From Candidatus Brocadiia bacterium (lineage in GTDB: Bacteria > Planctomycetota > MHYJ01 > WSZJ01), in the NCBI GenBank assembly GCA_013360825.1, contig JABWAY010000192.1, forward strand, positions 1 to 7,699: DNA of 7,699 nt, written 5' to 3'. Positions 1-6,003 of the stretch are shown one piece after another (positions within the stretch are counted from its first letter, which is position 1; each line of letters starts with the position of its first letter). Position numbers and translations under genes: made by a program. The notes beneath the pieces were generated by a model. The model saw nothing but the letters and a program-made list of their open reading frames with translations. It was not told the origin of the DNA and ran no database searches.

Positions 1-2
1 CG

Positions 3-290
3 GGCGGCGTCGAGATGGCGCGGCCGGGGGGCCACTCGCCGGCGGGAGGTGTGGATGCCGGGCCGGAGCCGGCCGTGCGCGCGCCCGATCCGGTGGTCGC
101 GTGGGAGTCCAGGGTCGACCTCGACTCGATCCGCGAGACGCTCGCAAGCCTCCGTCCCTCTTCGACCGTCCCGGTCTCGACGCCGACCGATGAGGAACTC
201 TGGTTTTCTTCCGGGTCCAGTGCATCGTCCTTCGACACCCTCTACAACGAACTCGACGCCCTCGCTTCTTCGGGCACCGAAGGTTTCTAG
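3..290 (+). CDS. Unrecognised protein, C-terminal fragment (5' end outside window)
   Basis: The reading frame is open from the left edge to a TAG at 288-290, so this is probably the last ~95 codons of a gene that begins upstream. An internal ATG at 15 is possible as a start, but I see no Shine-Dalgarno before it. Third codon positions are strongly G/C, as in the neighbours, which favours this frame over the overlapping shadow frame starting at 49. The fragment has a Pro/Gly/Ala-rich low-complexity beginning, then a Ser/Thr-rich acidic tail containing WESRVDLDSIRETLASL and DEELWF. I see no transmembrane segment or recognisable domain in this part. The stop codon lies inside the Shine-Dalgarno of the next gene, so the two are probably co-transcribed and translationally coupled. 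A regulatory partner (for example an anti-sigma protein tail) would fit the context, but the sequence does not show it. Confidence 0.6.
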   Translation, partial: GGVEMARPGGHSPAGGVDAGPEPAVRAPDPVVAWESRVDLDSIRETLASLRPSSTVPVSTPTDEELWFSSGSSASSFDTLYNELDALASSGTEGF

Positions 291-293
291 GAG
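288..293 (+). promoter_or_regulatory. Shine-Dalgarno overlapping the upstream stop codon
   Basis: TAGGAG contains the stop of the preceding frame (288-290) and a GGAG core (290-293), six bases before the ATG at 300. It fixes the start of the coiled-coil gene and implies coupling with the upstream gene. It is the only clear Shine-Dalgarno in the window. Confidence 0.7.
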
Positions 294-299
294 ACTCCC

Positions 300-1163
300 A
301 TGCGGCACCTTCTTCCGTACGCGCTCACGGTCCTGATCTGCTCGCCGCTGTTTGCACAGGGACGCGGTCCCGGGGGCCCCGGCGGTCCCGGTCGAGGGGA
401 ACCCGGGCGGGAGGAGGCCGGTCGCGGGGAACCCGGCGGGCGCGAGTTGAGGGACCAGGAGGCGCGGCTGGCGGATCTGACGCGGATGGCGGACCAGGCG
501 GAAAAGGAAGGCCGGGAGGACGAGGCCCGGCGGCTCCGGGCTGAGGTCGACGCGCTGAGGCGGATGATCGAACTCGGGCGCGCGCACCCGCCCGGCCGAC
601 CTGACGGTGCGCCGGACGGCCCGGGGATGGGCCCTCCCGGAGGACCCGGGATGCCCGGCGGTCCCGGGGGCCGTCCGCCCCGGCCGGTCAACGTCTCCTC
701 GGAGGAGCGGGAGGCCGCGGCGCAGTTCCTCAAGGAGCACGAGCCGCAGCGCTTCGCCAAGCTCACCGAACTGCGCGAGTCGCGGCCCCAGGACTACGAA
801 CGGCTGCTGACGCAGGTGGCGATGGAAGTGAAGGAACTCCGGATGCTGAAGGAGGTGGATCCCAAGCGCTACGAGCGTCGGCTCGAGCAGCGGAAGCTGG
901 AGTACCGTTCGAGCGATCTGGCGGAGCGGATCCACGGGATGCAGCAGGGCGCGGAGCAGGAAGAGATGAAGAAGGAGCTTCGCGGCGTGCTCTCGCGCCT
1001 GTTCGACCTGCGCGAGTCGGAGAAGGAGTCCGAGGTGGACCGGCTGGAGGAGGAGATGGCGCGGCTGCGGGAGACGCTGAAGAAGCGCAAGGAGGCGAAG
1101 GACTCGATCGTGGACCGCAGGATGAACGACATGCTGGGGGAGGAAGACGACCTGCGCTGGTAG
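300..1163 (+). CDS. Secreted Pro/Gly-rich coiled-coil protein of unknown function
   Basis: This 287-residue protein starts with a short Sec-type signal peptide: a basic start (MRH), a hydrophobic core at residues 4-18, and a probable cleavage after Ala19 (SPLFA|QG). Cys14 lacks a proper lipobox, so a lipoprotein is unlikely. The mature chain has a Gly/Pro/Arg-rich linker (21-47), a charged helix (48-95), a second Gly/Pro-rich linker with collagen-like G-X-Y triplets (about 103-129), and a long charged helical region (133-287) ending in LRW. The last part (about 219-267) is rich in Glu, Lys, Arg and Leu and looks like a coiled coil. Residues 147-201 hold three degenerate repeats around a P-[QK]-x-[FY] core. 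I recall similar secreted proteins in Planctomycetota, but know of no assigned function. Extracytoplasmic location is inferred from the signal peptide. It converges with the DTW gene, with 17 bp between the stops. Confidence 0.8.
   Translation: MRHLLPYALTVLICSPLFAQGRGPGGPGGPGRGEPGREEAGRGEPGGRELRDQEARLADLTRMADQAEKEGREDEARRLRAEVDALRRMIELGRAHPPGRPDGAPDGPGMGPPGGPGMPGGPGGRPPRPVNVSSEEREAAAQFLKEHEPQRFAKLTELRESRPQDYERLLTQVAMEVKELRMLKEVDPKRYERRLEQRKLEYRSSDLAERIHGMQQGAEQEEMKKELRGVLSRLFDLRESEKESEVDRLEEEMARLRETLKKRKEAKDSIVDRRMNDMLGEEDDLRW
390..449 (+). repeat. Imperfect 30-bp tandem duplication inside the coiled-coil gene
   Basis: Two adjacent 30-bp units begin at 390 and 420. Over their first 21 bases they differ at two positions (GGTCGAGGGGAACCCGG against GGTCGCGGGGAACCCGG, plus one later change), and similarity fades afterwards. 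They encode the repeated stretch RGEPG in the first Gly/Pro-rich linker. A separate 14-base direct repeat (CGGTCCCGGGGGCC) occurs at 365-378 and 659-672, linking the two linkers. This looks like slippage-driven growth of low-complexity linker DNA. Confidence 0.5.
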
Positions 1164-1180
1164 GTCGCGGATCCGGCCGG

Positions 1181-1816
1181 TCAGCGGGTGCGTCCGGGTC
1201 CCGCGGGGGTTCCGATGCGGCGACCCGCGGCGGCCGCGCTGGCGACGTTTCTCCGGACGAATTCGTCGAAGTAGTCCATGACCGTGTTCCCGGCGCGGGG
1301 GCCCTCCAGCAGGTCGACCGCGCGGGCGACCGCCTCGAGGGTCGCCATGCGTTCCGGGACGAGTTCGCGGCGCAGGCGCGCCACGGCCGGGAATTCCGGG
1401 GCGAGGGAGAGGCGGGGAAGGCGCTGGAGGGCCGGGTTGCGGAGGAAGATCCGCCGGGCCTGGGACCAGGTTCCGTCGAGGACGTAGACCCGGTCGGGTG
1501 GGGGGCCCGGCGGCGCCGGCGTCCCGTCCGGATAGAGCAGCCAGTTGACCCCCGGCCCGGGGGCGACCCGGGTCGGCGGGTCGGACGGTCCGCCGATCGA
1601 GACGATTTCCGCATTGGCGAGCGCCAGGGGGACGAGCCGGCCGGAATTCGTGCGGCGGCGCGACTCGTGGTCGTGGCGGATGACGACGAAGCGGGTCCGG
1701 GTCCGGACGAACGGGGCCTCGCGGCAGAGGCACGCGGCGTGGGCAAGCCAGCAACCGGGGCAGAGGCCCGGGGGGGCCTCGCCCGGCTTCAGCGGCGGCC
1801 GCGTCCGGGGCTTCAC
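1181..1816 (-). CDS. DTW-domain protein, probable tRNA-uridine aminocarboxypropyltransferase (TapT/YfiP-like)
   Basis: This 211-residue protein belongs to the DTW family. Characterised members such as E. coli TapT transfer the 3-amino-3-carboxypropyl group of S-adenosylmethionine to a tRNA uridine, giving acp3U. Seen here are a Cys cluster at Cys19, Cys22, Cys29 and Cys31 (CPGCWLAHAACLC), probably metal-binding; a central block with RHDHESRRRTNSGRL (47-61); and the family signature D114-G-T-W117 in VLDGTWSQARR. It is followed by NPALQRLPRLSL and the C-terminal MATLEAVARAVDLLE helix. The start is GTG at 1816, overlapping the uvrB stop as GTGA; longer versions of the frame run inside uvrB and are not genuine. 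There is no strong Shine-Dalgarno, only a G-rich run, so translation is probably coupled to uvrB. The Arg/Ala/Gly-rich tail after about 190 is likely disordered. Family assignment is firm; the exact substrate is not shown. Confidence 0.88.
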   Translation of the reverse strand: MKPRTRPPLKPGEAPPGLCPGCWLAHAACLCREAPFVRTRTRFVVIRHDHESRRRTNSGRLVPLALANAEIVSIGGPSDPPTRVAPGPGVNWLLYPDGTPAPPGPPPDRVYVLDGTWSQARRIFLRNPALQRLPRLSLAPEFPAVARLRRELVPERMATLEAVARAVDLLEGPRAGNTVMDYFDEFVRRNVASAAAAGRRIGTPAGPGRTR

Positions 1817-3942
1817 TTCGACCCCCGGCGTCGTTTCGGCGTTGCGGGAGCGCGGCGTCCGGAGGAGACGGCCTCGACGTCGGTTCCCCCTGCGTCCCGG
1901 ATCTTCTGCGTCTTCTCCTGCAGGTGGCGGATCGCATCGCGGAGCTGCGCCGCCTTTTCGAACTCCAGCCGCTCCGCCGCCGCGAGCATCTCGCGCTCGA
2001 GGTCCAGGATCGCCTCCCCGGCTTCGTACTCTTTCTCCGAGAGCCCGACCAAGGCCCGCGCCAGGGACCGCGCGCGGACCTCTCCCTCGATCCCTTCCTG
2101 GATCGCCTTCGAAATGGTGCGCGGGGTGATCCCGTGCTCGGTGTTCCACGCGATCTGCCGGTCGCGCCGCCTCCTGGATTCGGAGGTCGCGCGTTCCAGC
2201 GACGGCGTCATCCGGTCGGCGTAGAGGATGACCTGGCCCTCCGTGTTCCGCGCGGCGCGCCCGATCGTCTGGATGATCGACGTTTCGCTCCGGAGAAATC
2301 CTTCCTTGTCGGCGTCGAGGATCGCGACCAGCGTGACTTCGGGGAGGTCGAGCCCCTCCCGGAGCAGGTTCACGCCGACGAGGCAGTCGTGTTTTCCCTC
2401 CCGCAGCTCCTTCAGCAGCCGCACGCGCTCGAACGTCTGGATCTCGCTGTGCAGGTACTTCGCTTTCACACCCCGCTCTTCCAGGTACTCGGCAAGATCC
2501 TCCGCCAGCCGCTTGGTCAGCGTGGTCACGAGCGCGCGTTCCTTCCTCGCGGCCCGGATTTCGATTTCCCGGATGAGGTCCGGAACCTGTCCCTCCGCCG
2601 GGCGCACCAGGATCACGGGGTCGGTCAGCCCCGTCGGGCGGATGATCTGCTCCACCGGCGCGCCCCCGCTGCGGGCGAGCTCGTACGGCGCCGGCGTCGC
2701 CGAGACGAAGATCGTCTGGCCGACCATCGACTCCCACTCCTCGAACCGGAGAGGGCGATTGTCCAGCGCGCTCGGGAGCCGGAAACCGTGCTCGACCAGC
2801 ACCGTCTTCCGCGCGCGGTCGCCGTTGTACATCCCCTGGATCTGCGGGGCCATCACGTGCGACTCGTCCACGAAGCAGAGGAAGTTCTTCGGGAAATAGT
2901 CGATGAGGCAGGCCGGGCGCTCCCCGGGCTTCCTCCCCGACAGGTGCCGCGAGTAGTTCTCGATCCCCTTGCAGTACCCGACCTCCTGCAGCAGCTCCAG
3001 GTCGTACCGCGTCCGCGCCTCCAGCCGCTGGGCTTCGAGCAGCCGCCCCGCCCCGCGGAGTTCCCCGAGCCTCTGCGCGAGCTCGGCGTGGATCCCCTCG
3101 ATCGCCGCCACCATCTTGTCCTGGGGGGTGACGAAGTGTTTGGCCGGATAGACCGTGTAATCGTCGTACTGGAACAGATCGGTCCCGGTGACGGGGTTGA
3201 TTTCGACGATGCGTTCCACCGTGTCCCCCCAGAACCGGACCTTGATCGCCGTCTCGGCATAGGCCGGGTAGATCTCGACGGTGTCGCCGCGCACCCGGAA
3301 CTTCCCGCGGGAGAGCGCGGTGTCGTTCCGCTCGTACTGGAGCTCGACGAGCCGGCGCAGCACCGCGTCCCGGGGAACGTCGTGCCCCGTGCGGAGAGGA
3401 AGCACCATCGCACGGTAGTCCGCGGGGGTTCCCAGACCGTAGATGCAGGACACCGAGGCCACGACGATGACGTCGTCGCGGGCCAGGAGGGCGCTGGTCG
3501 CGGCGAGGCGCAGCCGGTCGATGTCCTCGTTGATGTCCGCGTCCTTCTCGATGTAGATGTCCTTCTGCGGGATGTAGGCCTCGGGCTGGTAGTAGTCGTA
3601 GTACGAGACGAAGTAGTGCACGGCGTTCTTCGGGAAGAACTCCCGGAACTCCGCGTAGAGCTGCGCCGCGAGCGTCTTGTTGTGGGAGATGACCAGGGCC
3701 GGCCGCCCCGTCCGCGCGATGACGTTCGCCATCGTGAACGTCTTGCCGCTCCCCGTCACGCCGAGAAGCGTCTGCGCGTTTCGCCCCTCCTCCAGCCCGC
3801 GCACCAGCCGGTCGATCGCGCCGGGCTGGTCCCCGTCCGGCGCGTAGGGCGCCGACAGCTCGAAGGCGGCGGTCCCTCCGGCGCGCCGGTCCCCGTCGGC
3901 CGGAAGCGGTGAGAGGGAGGGGGTCGGGGTGGCTCCGGGCAT
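1813..3942 (-). CDS. uvrB: Excinuclease ABC subunit B (UvrB)
   Basis: UvrB is the damage-verification helicase of nucleotide excision repair. It is loaded by UvrA and then forms the incision complex with UvrC. The 709-residue product is complete: the FELSAPYAPDGDQPGAI start (27-43), Walker A GVTGSGKT (61-68), the beta-hairpin region YYDYYQPEAYIP (114-125), the UvrB/UvrA interaction region, Walker B-type DESH (359-362), helicase motif VI QTIGRAARN (558-566), and the C-terminal UVR domain (about 646-680) that contacts UvrC. It is slightly longer than the usual ~660-680 residues because of a Pro-rich N-terminal extension (1-26) and a basic tail (PKRRRGSK). ATG 3942 is chosen because the family-conserved sequence begins 26 codons later and I see no start codon between. 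The open frame upstream of it lies inside the antiporter gene and does not resemble UvrB. No Shine-Dalgarno precedes the ATG. It is followed by the overlapping DTW gene. Confidence 0.97.
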   Translation of the reverse strand: MPGATPTPSLSPLPADGDRRAGGTAAFELSAPYAPDGDQPGAIDRLVRGLEEGRNAQTLLGVTGSGKTFTMANVIARTGRPALVISHNKTLAAQLYAEFREFFPKNAVHYFVSYYDYYQPEAYIPQKDIYIEKDADINEDIDRLRLAATSALLARDDVIVVASVSCIYGLGTPADYRAMVLPLRTGHDVPRDAVLRRLVELQYERNDTALSRGKFRVRGDTVEIYPAYAETAIKVRFWGDTVERIVEINPVTGTDLFQYDDYTVYPAKHFVTPQDKMVAAIEGIHAELAQRLGELRGAGRLLEAQRLEARTRYDLELLQEVGYCKGIENYSRHLSGRKPGERPACLIDYFPKNFLCFVDESHVMAPQIQGMYNGDRARKTVLVEHGFRLPSALDNRPLRFEEWESMVGQTIFVSATPAPYELARSGGAPVEQIIRPTGLTDPVILVRPAEGQVPDLIREIEIRAARKERALVTTLTKRLAEDLAEYLEERGVKAKYLHSEIQTFERVRLLKELREGKHDCLVGVNLLREGLDLPEVTLVAILDADKEGFLRSETSIIQTIGRAARNTEGQVILYADRMTPSLERATSESRRRRDRQIAWNTEHGITPRTISKAIQEGIEGEVRARSLARALVGLSEKEYEAGEAILDLEREMLAAAERLEFEKAAQLRDAIRHLQEKTQKIRDAGGTDVEAVSSGRRAPATPKRRRGSK

Positions 3943-3948
3943 GAACGG

Positions 3949-3977
3949 AGAATCGCCCCGTCGGACGGACCCGTCAA
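3949..3977 (-). promoter_or_regulatory. Candidate uvrB promoter, possibly leaderless
   Basis: Read on the minus strand, the 53-bp gap between the antiporter stop and uvrB contains TTGACG (3977-3972; 5 of 6 to the -35 consensus), a 17-bp spacer, and GATTCT (3954-3949; 3 of 6 to TATAAT). The -10 element ends six bases before the uvrB ATG at 3942, and there is no Shine-Dalgarno, so transcription could start at or very near the ATG. I see no convincing LexA-type operator. The weak -10 makes this tentative; uvrB could also be read through from the antiporter. Confidence 0.4.
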
Positions 3978-3995
3978 CCGCGAATCGCGCCGGGT

Positions 3996-5867
3996 TCAGG
4001 CCTGCGCGCGGCCCGCCGAGGTCTCCGCGTCGAACCGCGGGGACTTCGACCCGAGCCAGGCCGCGATCCCGTCCCGGTCGGCCGGCCGGCAGATCACCAG
4101 GACCTTGTCTCCGACCTTGAGCATCGTGTCCCCGCTCGCGAGCGTCAGGGACTCCCCGGACCGCACCATCAGCGGCAGGACGTCGGAGGGAAAGGGGGCC
4201 TCGCGCAGGGGCTTCCGGGAGACGCCGCGTTCGCCGACGTCGAACTCCGAGAACCCCGCCTCCCGGCTTGCGATCCGCTGAAGCCACGCGGTGATCGGGA
4301 CGGGGCGGCCGAAGGTGAGCTGCGCGTGCAGGCGCTCCAGCGCCTCGTCCAGTCCCTTGCGGTCCGAGTCGTCGAGCGCGATGTGGACCTCGTCCACCTC
4401 GTGGTCGTGCACGGCGATCATCGCGGCCGCCTGGTTGACCGCCGAGCGCGCCGTCAGCGCCACGAACACGTCCGCGTCCTGCAGGCGCGCCTGCGCCAGC
4501 GCCTCACGGTCGCTCGCGTCCCCGACGACCCCCCGCATCCCGGCGGCGAGCGCCGCTTCGATCAGTTCCGGGTTCCGATCGATGAATGTGACCCGCTTGC
4601 CGGCGTCGCGGAACGCCTCGCCGACCCGGCGCGCGATCCGGTTGGCCCCGACGATGATGACCGAGCGCGAGTGGGCGCGCTGGATGCCGAGCAGCGCCGC
4701 GACGGGCCAGGCGGAGAGCCCCTGCGCGAGGACGGTGGAGAAGATCGTGAGGAAGACGAGGGACTCGGCCCGGTGCGCCTCGGGGTCGCCGCTCGCCTGG
4801 AGGAGCAGGGCGGCCAGGGACGCGACCGAGGCGGCGACGATCCCGCGGGGGGCGACCCAGGACAGGAAAATCTTCTCCCGGAACCTCAGGCGGTCGCCCC
4901 ACGTGCAGGCGAAGACGTTGATCGGCCGGATGACGAAGATGATGAGGAGGACGGTGAGGAATCCGGGCCAGCCTTCCGCGAGCATCCGCTGGCGGCTCAG
5001 GTTGGCGGCGAGCAGGACAAAGAGCACGGAGAGGACGAGGACGGTGATGAGCTCCTTGAACTCGCGGAGCTCGCGGTGGTCGCGGCGGATTCCGTGCTGG
5101 ATGGCGAGGCCCGCGCAGACGGCGGCCATGATCCCGGCGTCTTCGCGGAAGTTCTCCGCGATCTGGTACGCGCCGAGGGCGCACCCGAGGGTGAACAGGG
5201 GGATGATGCGCTCGATCGCCGGCGTGCGTCCCTTGACGGCCAGCCCCGCCATGTATCCCAGGGCCCCGCCGGCGACGGCGCCGACGGCGAGGCGCGCGGC
5301 AAAACTGGCGAGGTGATGGCCGACGGACCCGGACGGGGAGAGGACGTACTCGAGGCAGACGGCGGCGAGGATGGCGCCGACCGGGTCGGCGAGGATCCCT
5401 TCCCCCTCCATGATGGCGGCGACCTCGGGGCGGAGGCGGACGCGGCGGAGGATCGGCTTGATGACCGTGGGACCGGTGACGGTGACGAGGGCGCCGAAAA
5501 GGGCGGCGTGCGGCGGCGAGAGTCCGCCGACCCAGATGGCCGCGGCGGTGGCGAGGACGAACGTGATGCCGACGCCGAGGGAGATCAGGAGGCGGATGCT
5601 GCGCTGCACCTGGACGAGGTAGCGGAGGCGGAGGGTCATGCCGCCTTCGAAAAGGATGAAGGCGACGCCGATGCGGACCAGGACCTCGAGTCCGGCACCG
5701 AGGTCGGAGGGAATGATCAGCCCGAGTCCGTCCGCGCCGAGAAGGACGCCGAGGCCCAGGAGGAAGATGATGCTCGGCAGGCGGGTGAGGGCGCTGAGCG
5801 CCTGTCCGAGGAGGCCGGCGAGCAGGGCGACGATGAGGAGGCGAGCGCCTTCTGCGCCTGCGCTCAC
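3996..5867 (-). CDS. Cation:proton antiporter (CPA1/NhaP-like) with C-terminal RCK (TrkA-N/TrkA-C) domain
   Basis: This 623-residue inner-membrane protein probably exchanges Na+ or K+ for protons. Residues 1-395 are the Na+/H+ exchanger fold with roughly 12 hydrophobic segments. They include LFEGG (72-76), GALVTVTGPTVIKPIL (125-140), the ion-site helix EGEGILADPVGA (154-165), a probable long cytoplasmic loop at 258-272, and WVAPRGIVAA (337-346), which matches the W-x-x-x-R-G-x-V motif of the CPA1 group. Residues 402-520 form a Rossmann RCK_N domain with a loose dinucleotide motif (VGANRIARRVG) and the expected acidic residue Asp430 ending beta-2. A TrkA_C-like domain follows (about 540-610, with SGESLTLASGDTMLKVGDKVLVI). 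The RCK module suggests gating by a nucleotide or ligand. The start is GTG 5867, just before the first membrane helix. It has no Shine-Dalgarno and overlaps the stop of an 18-codon leader ORF. The transported ion cannot be told from sequence. Confidence 0.9.
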   Translation of the reverse strand: MSAGAEGARLLIVALLAGLLGQALSALTRLPSIIFLLGLGVLLGADGLGLIIPSDLGAGLEVLVRIGVAFILFEGGMTLRLRYLVQVQRSIRLLISLGVGITFVLATAAAIWVGGLSPPHAALFGALVTVTGPTVIKPILRRVRLRPEVAAIMEGEGILADPVGAILAAVCLEYVLSPSGSVGHHLASFAARLAVGAVAGGALGYMAGLAVKGRTPAIERIIPLFTLGCALGAYQIAENFREDAGIMAAVCAGLAIQHGIRRDHRELREFKELITVLVLSVLFVLLAANLSRQRMLAEGWPGFLTVLLIIFVIRPINVFACTWGDRLRFREKIFLSWVAPRGIVAASVASLAALLLQASGDPEAHRAESLVFLTIFSTVLAQGLSAWPVAALLGIQRAHSRSVIIVGANRIARRVGEAFRDAGKRVTFIDRNPELIEAALAAGMRGVVGDASDREALAQARLQDADVFVALTARSAVNQAAAMIAVHDHEVDEVHIALDDSDRKGLDEALERLHAQLTFGRPVPITAWLQRIASREAGFSEFDVGERGVSRKPLREAPFPSDVLPLMVRSGESLTLASGDTMLKVGDKVLVICRPADRDGIAAWLGSKSPRFDAETSAGRAQA

Positions 5868-5920
5868 GGGCGTGCCGGCTCGAAGAGGGGCAGGGAACGG
5901 AGCCGGCGGGGGTGCGACAT
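5864..5920 (-). CDS. Possible 18-codon leader ORF before the antiporter
   Basis: A short frame begins with ATG at 5920 and encodes MSHPRRLRSLPLFEPARP. Its TGA (5866-5864) overlaps the antiporter GTG as GTGA. Codon third positions are G/C in nearly all codons, as in the genes here, but high GC alone makes that weak evidence. The ATG lies eight bases after a good -10 hexamer, so it could be used as a leaderless start. It would deliver ribosomes to the antiporter GTG, which has no Shine-Dalgarno. The peptide is basic and resembles nothing I recognise. It may simply be a translation-delivery ORF, or coincidental. Confidence 0.4.
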   Translation of the reverse strand: MSHPRRLRSLPLFEPARP

Positions 5921-6003
5921 GGGTGGGGAGTATAGAGCGGGGAGGGGCGCTGGCAAGTCCGGATTGGCCGGGGGTGAGTCGGCCGCGTCCGCGCCGGCGT
6001 GGG
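5868..6003. other. Intergenic region between the SUMF1 gene and the antiporter
   Basis: This 136-bp gap holds the antiporter promoter and the 18-codon leader ORF. I see no convincing hairpin-plus-T-tract terminator after the SUMF1 gene, and no RNA gene or repeat. Confidence 0.6.
5929..5956 (-). promoter_or_regulatory. Sigma70-type promoter for the antiporter
   Basis: On the minus strand, TTGCCA (5956-5951; 5 of 6 to TTGACA) and TATACT (5934-5929; 5 of 6 to TATAAT) are separated by 16 bp. They lie in the 136-bp gap between the SUMF1 gene and the antiporter. An A/T-containing -10 stands out in this GC-rich sequence. Initiation about seven bases downstream would fall near 5922-5920, at the leader ORF's ATG. 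It probably drives the antiporter and perhaps uvrB and the DTW gene. Confidence 0.65.

Noticed and set aside
1160..1215. Possible bidirectional terminator between the convergent genes
   Set aside because: The region has a palindromic CCGGCCGG and G/C-rich runs, but no stable stem-loop followed by a T tract that I could support.
1817..2737. Upstream extension of the DTW frame into uvrB
   Set aside because: The extra residues overlap uvrB in another phase and do not match the DTW family. The GTG at 1816 in a GTGA overlap is the sensible start.
1924..3912. 662-codon open frame on the plus strand opposite uvrB
   Set aside because: Antisense shadow of a well-conserved uvrB. Its product is a biased Arg/Asp/Leu/Val string without domain motifs, as expected opposite high-GC3 genes.
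3943..4287. Upstream extension of the uvrB frame into the antiporter gene
   Set aside because: The extension lies in the antiporter coding region, reads as Arg/Gly/Pro-rich shadow, and UvrB homology starts only after ATG 3942.
5941..6003. Terminator after the SUMF1 gene
   Set aside because: G/C-rich with only weak, overlapping complementarity (around CGGCCGCGTCCGCGCCGG) and no T tract; not enough to call.
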